From the NCBI GenBank assembly GCA_028704435.1, contig JAQWFL010000022.1:1-42614 (forward strand): a stretch of 42,614 nt of DNA. The letters are read 5' to 3'. Below the pieces are notes generated by a model that did no database searches, was not told the origin of the DNA, and saw only the letters and a list, made by a program, of their open reading frames with translations. This document shows positions 41,013 to 42,614 of the stretch, piece by piece (the first letter of the stretch is position 1; the number at the start of each line of letters is the position of its first letter). The position numbers and the translations under genes are program-made. This DNA is from Anaerostipes sp. GTDB lineage: Bacteria; Bacillota; Clostridia; Lachnospirales; Lachnospiraceae.

Positions 41013-41210
41013 TAAAGTATAAAAAAAGAATAAAATAAATATGAAATTTATAATATTCATAAAAAAAAATAATGGATAATAAAAATTGTTTTTTAAAAAG
41101 TACAATTTTTAAATATATGGAAGGGGGTTGAAAAATGGCTTAAAACGTGGTTTTTTATCGTGCTAAATTGTTTATAATAAATATGAGAAACTTTTTATAG
41201 AAAGAAACAA

Positions 41211-41239
41211 TTGAAATCAAAAATAGATTGTGATACTAT
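41211..41239 (+). promoter_or_regulatory. Promoter of the thiolase gene
   Basis: TTGAAA (41211-41216) and TACTAT (41234-41239) are 17 bp apart, with TGA before the -10 forming an extended -10. The predicted leader is about 52 nt and ends in TGGAGGAATC. Confidence 0.65.
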
Positions 41240-41297
41240 TAACACATCGGTAAAAATACCTTAACAATATTAATAATTAATTAATGGAGGAATCAAA

Positions 41298-42479
41298 ATG
41301 TCAAAAAAAGTAGTAATCGCAAGTGCTTGTCGTACAGCAGTAGGTAAAATGGGTGGAGCACTAAGCACAACTCCAGCAGCGGATCTAGGAGCTATCGTAA
41401 TCAAAGAAGCTTTAAACAGAGCAAAAGTTCAACCAGAAGCTGTAGATCAAGTATTAATGGGATGTGTTATTCAGGCAGGATTAGGACAAAACGTAGCTCG
41501 TCAAGCAACATTAAAGGCTGGATTACCAATTGAAGTTCCAGCAGTAACACTTAACGTTGTATGTGGTTCAGGATTAAACGCAATTAACATGGCTGCAGAA
41601 AAGATTATTGCTGGTAATGCTGATGTTGTTGTTGCAGGTGGTATGGAAAACATGTCAATGGCACCTTATGCATTAGATAAAGCTCGTTTTGGATACAGAA
41701 TGGGTAACGCAACAATGAAAGATACTATGGTAAACGATGCACTTTGGTGTGCTATGAACGATATCCACATGGGTATGACAGCAGAAAACATCTGTGAAAA
41801 ATGGGGATTAACTCGTGAGCAATTAGATGAATTTGCAGCAACTAGCCAACAAAAAGCTGTAGCAGCTCAAGAAGCTGGTAAGTTTGACGAAGAAATCGTG
41901 CCAGTTGAAGTAAAATCAAGAAAAGCAACAGTAGTTGTAAATAAAGATGAAGGACCTCGTGCAGGAACAACAGCTGAAGGAATTTCAGGACTACGTCCAG
42001 CATTTAAGAAAGACGGAATCGTTACTGCAGCTAACTCATCAGGAATCAATGATGGTGCAGCAGCAGTTGTTGTAATGAGTGAAGAAAAAGCAAAAGAATT
42101 AGGTGTTACACCTATGGCTACATGGATTGCTGGAGATTTGGCAGGAGTTGATCCTAAGATTATGGGAATCGGACCAGTAGCAGCTACTAAGAAAGTAATG
42201 GACAAAGCAGGAATGAAGATTGATGACTTTGATTTAATTGAAGCAAACGAAGCTTTTGCTGCTCAATCAGTAGCTGTTCAAAAAGAATTAGGATTTAAGG
42301 ATGATGTATTAAATGTGAATGGTGGAGCAATCGCTATTGGACATCCAGTAGGAGCTTCAGGATGCCGTATTTTTGTTACATTATTACATGCTATGAAACA
42401 AAACAATGCAAAGAAAGGTTTAGCTACTCTTTGTATTGGTGGTGGAATGGGTTGCGCAACAATCGTTGAAATGGACTAA
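41298..42479 (+). CDS. thlA: Acetyl-CoA acetyltransferase (thiolase)
   Basis: This 393-residue biosynthetic thiolase joins two acetyl-CoA to acetoacetyl-CoA, the first step of butyrate formation. Catalytic residues are Cys89 ([10 protein letters not shown]), His349 ([10 protein letters not shown]) and Cys379 (TLCIGGGMG). The NEAFA motif is also present. The length matches clostridial ThlA. ATGGAGGAATCAAAATG provides a strong RBS. The crotonase gene follows after 40 nt with no terminator, so the two are co-transcribed. Confidence 0.96.
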   Translation: MSKKVVIASACRTAVGKMGGALSTTPAADLGAIVIKEALNRAKVQPEAVDQVLMGCVIQAGLGQNVARQATLKAGLPIEVPAVTLNVVCGSGLNAINMAAEKIIAGNADVVVAGGMENMSMAPYALDKARFGYRMGNATMKDTMVNDALWCAMNDIHMGMTAENICEKWGLTREQLDEFAATSQQKAVAAQEAGKFDEEIVPVEVKSRKATVVVNKDEGPRAGTTAEGISGLRPAFKKDGIVTAANSSGINDGAAAVVVMSEEKAKELGVTPMATWIAGDLAGVDPKIMGIGPVAATKKVMDKAGMKIDDFDLIEANEAFAAQSVAVQKELGFKDDVLNVNGGAIAIGHPVGASGCRIFVTLLHAMKQNNAKKGLATLCIGGGMGCATIVEMD

Positions 42480-42519
42480 TTAAACATTTTTAAGTTTAAG
42501 TTGAAAGGAGAATTCATTC

Positions 42520-42614
42520 ATGGAATTCATTACATATGAAACAGAAGGACAAATCGGTATTATTACAATTAATCGTCCAAAAGCATTAAACGCATTAAAT
42601 AGTGCAGTGCTAGG
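42520..42614 (+). CDS. crt: Enoyl-CoA hydratase/crotonase, N-terminal fragment
   Basis: Only the first 31 codons are in the window. They read MEFITYETEGQIGIITINRP, followed by KALNALN, the start of the crotonase family fold (ITINRPxxxNALN). AAAGGAG lies before the ATG. After thiolase this is most likely 3-hydroxybutyryl-CoA dehydratase of the butyrate pathway. The gene continues past the window edge. Confidence 0.9.
   Translation, partial: MEFITYETEGQIGIITINRPKALNALNSAVL

Larger units (their letters stand above)
40961..41297. other. AT-rich gene-free region upstream of thiolase
   Basis: This 337-nt stretch has no credible gene. It holds a Rex-like site, the thiolase promoter and long A/T tracts. 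A ribosome-binding-like GGAAGGGGG at 41119-41127 is followed by ATGGCTTAA, which encodes only two residues. Confidence 0.8.

Noticed and set aside
41119-41145. Strong GGAAGGGGG site followed by ATG GCT TAA
   Set aside because: The frame is only two codons long, so it is not reported as a gene; the purine run may be chance in an A-rich leader.
1-42614. CRISPR array, tRNA, rRNA, transposase or prophage genes
   Set aside because: No regularly spaced repeats, cloverleaf genes, integrase or transposase-like reading frames were seen; the arsenic island has no flanking repeats that would show recent insertion.

Overview
The window is a contiguous piece of a low-GC, spore-forming Firmicutes chromosome. 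Strong AGGAGG-type ribosome binding sites, a spoVA operon, a DUF4364 protein, type III glutamine synthetase, a thl-crt butyrate cluster and a glucitol PTS all fit a Lachnospiraceae butyrate producer. An Anaerostipes-like sorbitol user is a reasonable guess, but it is inference and the species cannot be read from the sequence. I see no rRNA, tRNA, insertion sequence, prophage or CRISPR array. Almost all genes lie on the plus strand; the three exceptions are DUF4364, a class A PBP-like gene and a DEDD exonuclease.

Layout. 1-5332: glnN, a polysaccharide deacetylase, a Ca/Na antiporter, engB and, convergently, DUF4364. 5459-8319: spoVAA-spoVAB-spoVAC-spoVAD-spoVAE, the spore dipicolinate channel. 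8411-10939 (minus): a bifunctional PBP-like protein with degenerate motifs. 11036-14475: a small DUF6514-like protein, a YigZ/IMPACT protein, an LCP ligase, a HAD hydrolase and a PHP phosphatase. 14562-20817: an arsenic island with arsR, a putative leader peptide, arsD, arsA, a HesB-like CC protein, acr3, an L-cysteine desulfidase-like gene, a 45-residue ORF and a C39-like peptidase. 20891-21835 (minus): DEDD exonuclease. 21961-29129: ruvA-ruvB-zapA-U32 peptidase-ftsW/rodA-class B PBP, apparently one operon. 29218-30986: a Nudix hydrolase and a DacF-like carboxypeptidase. 31138-36330: a glucitol/sorbitol operon (SDR dehydrogenase, PRD regulator, gutM, srlA, srlE, srlB). 36452-40920: metallophosphoesterase-scpA-scpB-ilvB-ilvN. 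41298-end: thiolase and the start of crotonase.

The most unusual parts are as follows. (1) The arsenic island: ArsR, ArsD and ArsA each lack the third cysteine of the classical three-thiol arsenite site. A 13-codon ORF with three Cys and a strong RBS sits between an ArsR-type operator and arsD and overlaps a hairpin. Several accessory thiol/cysteine genes follow acr3. (2) The class A PBP-like protein has lost the transpeptidase Ser and Lys and the KTG lysine, and several glycosyltransferase substrate-binding residues, while keeping the overall fold signatures. (3) The glucitol EIIA protein has Val where the E. coli protein has its phosphorylated His43. (4) IlvB carries a four-cysteine insertion near the active-site lid. 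(5) The FtsW-family gene and the following PBP gene overlap by about 104 nt in different frames.
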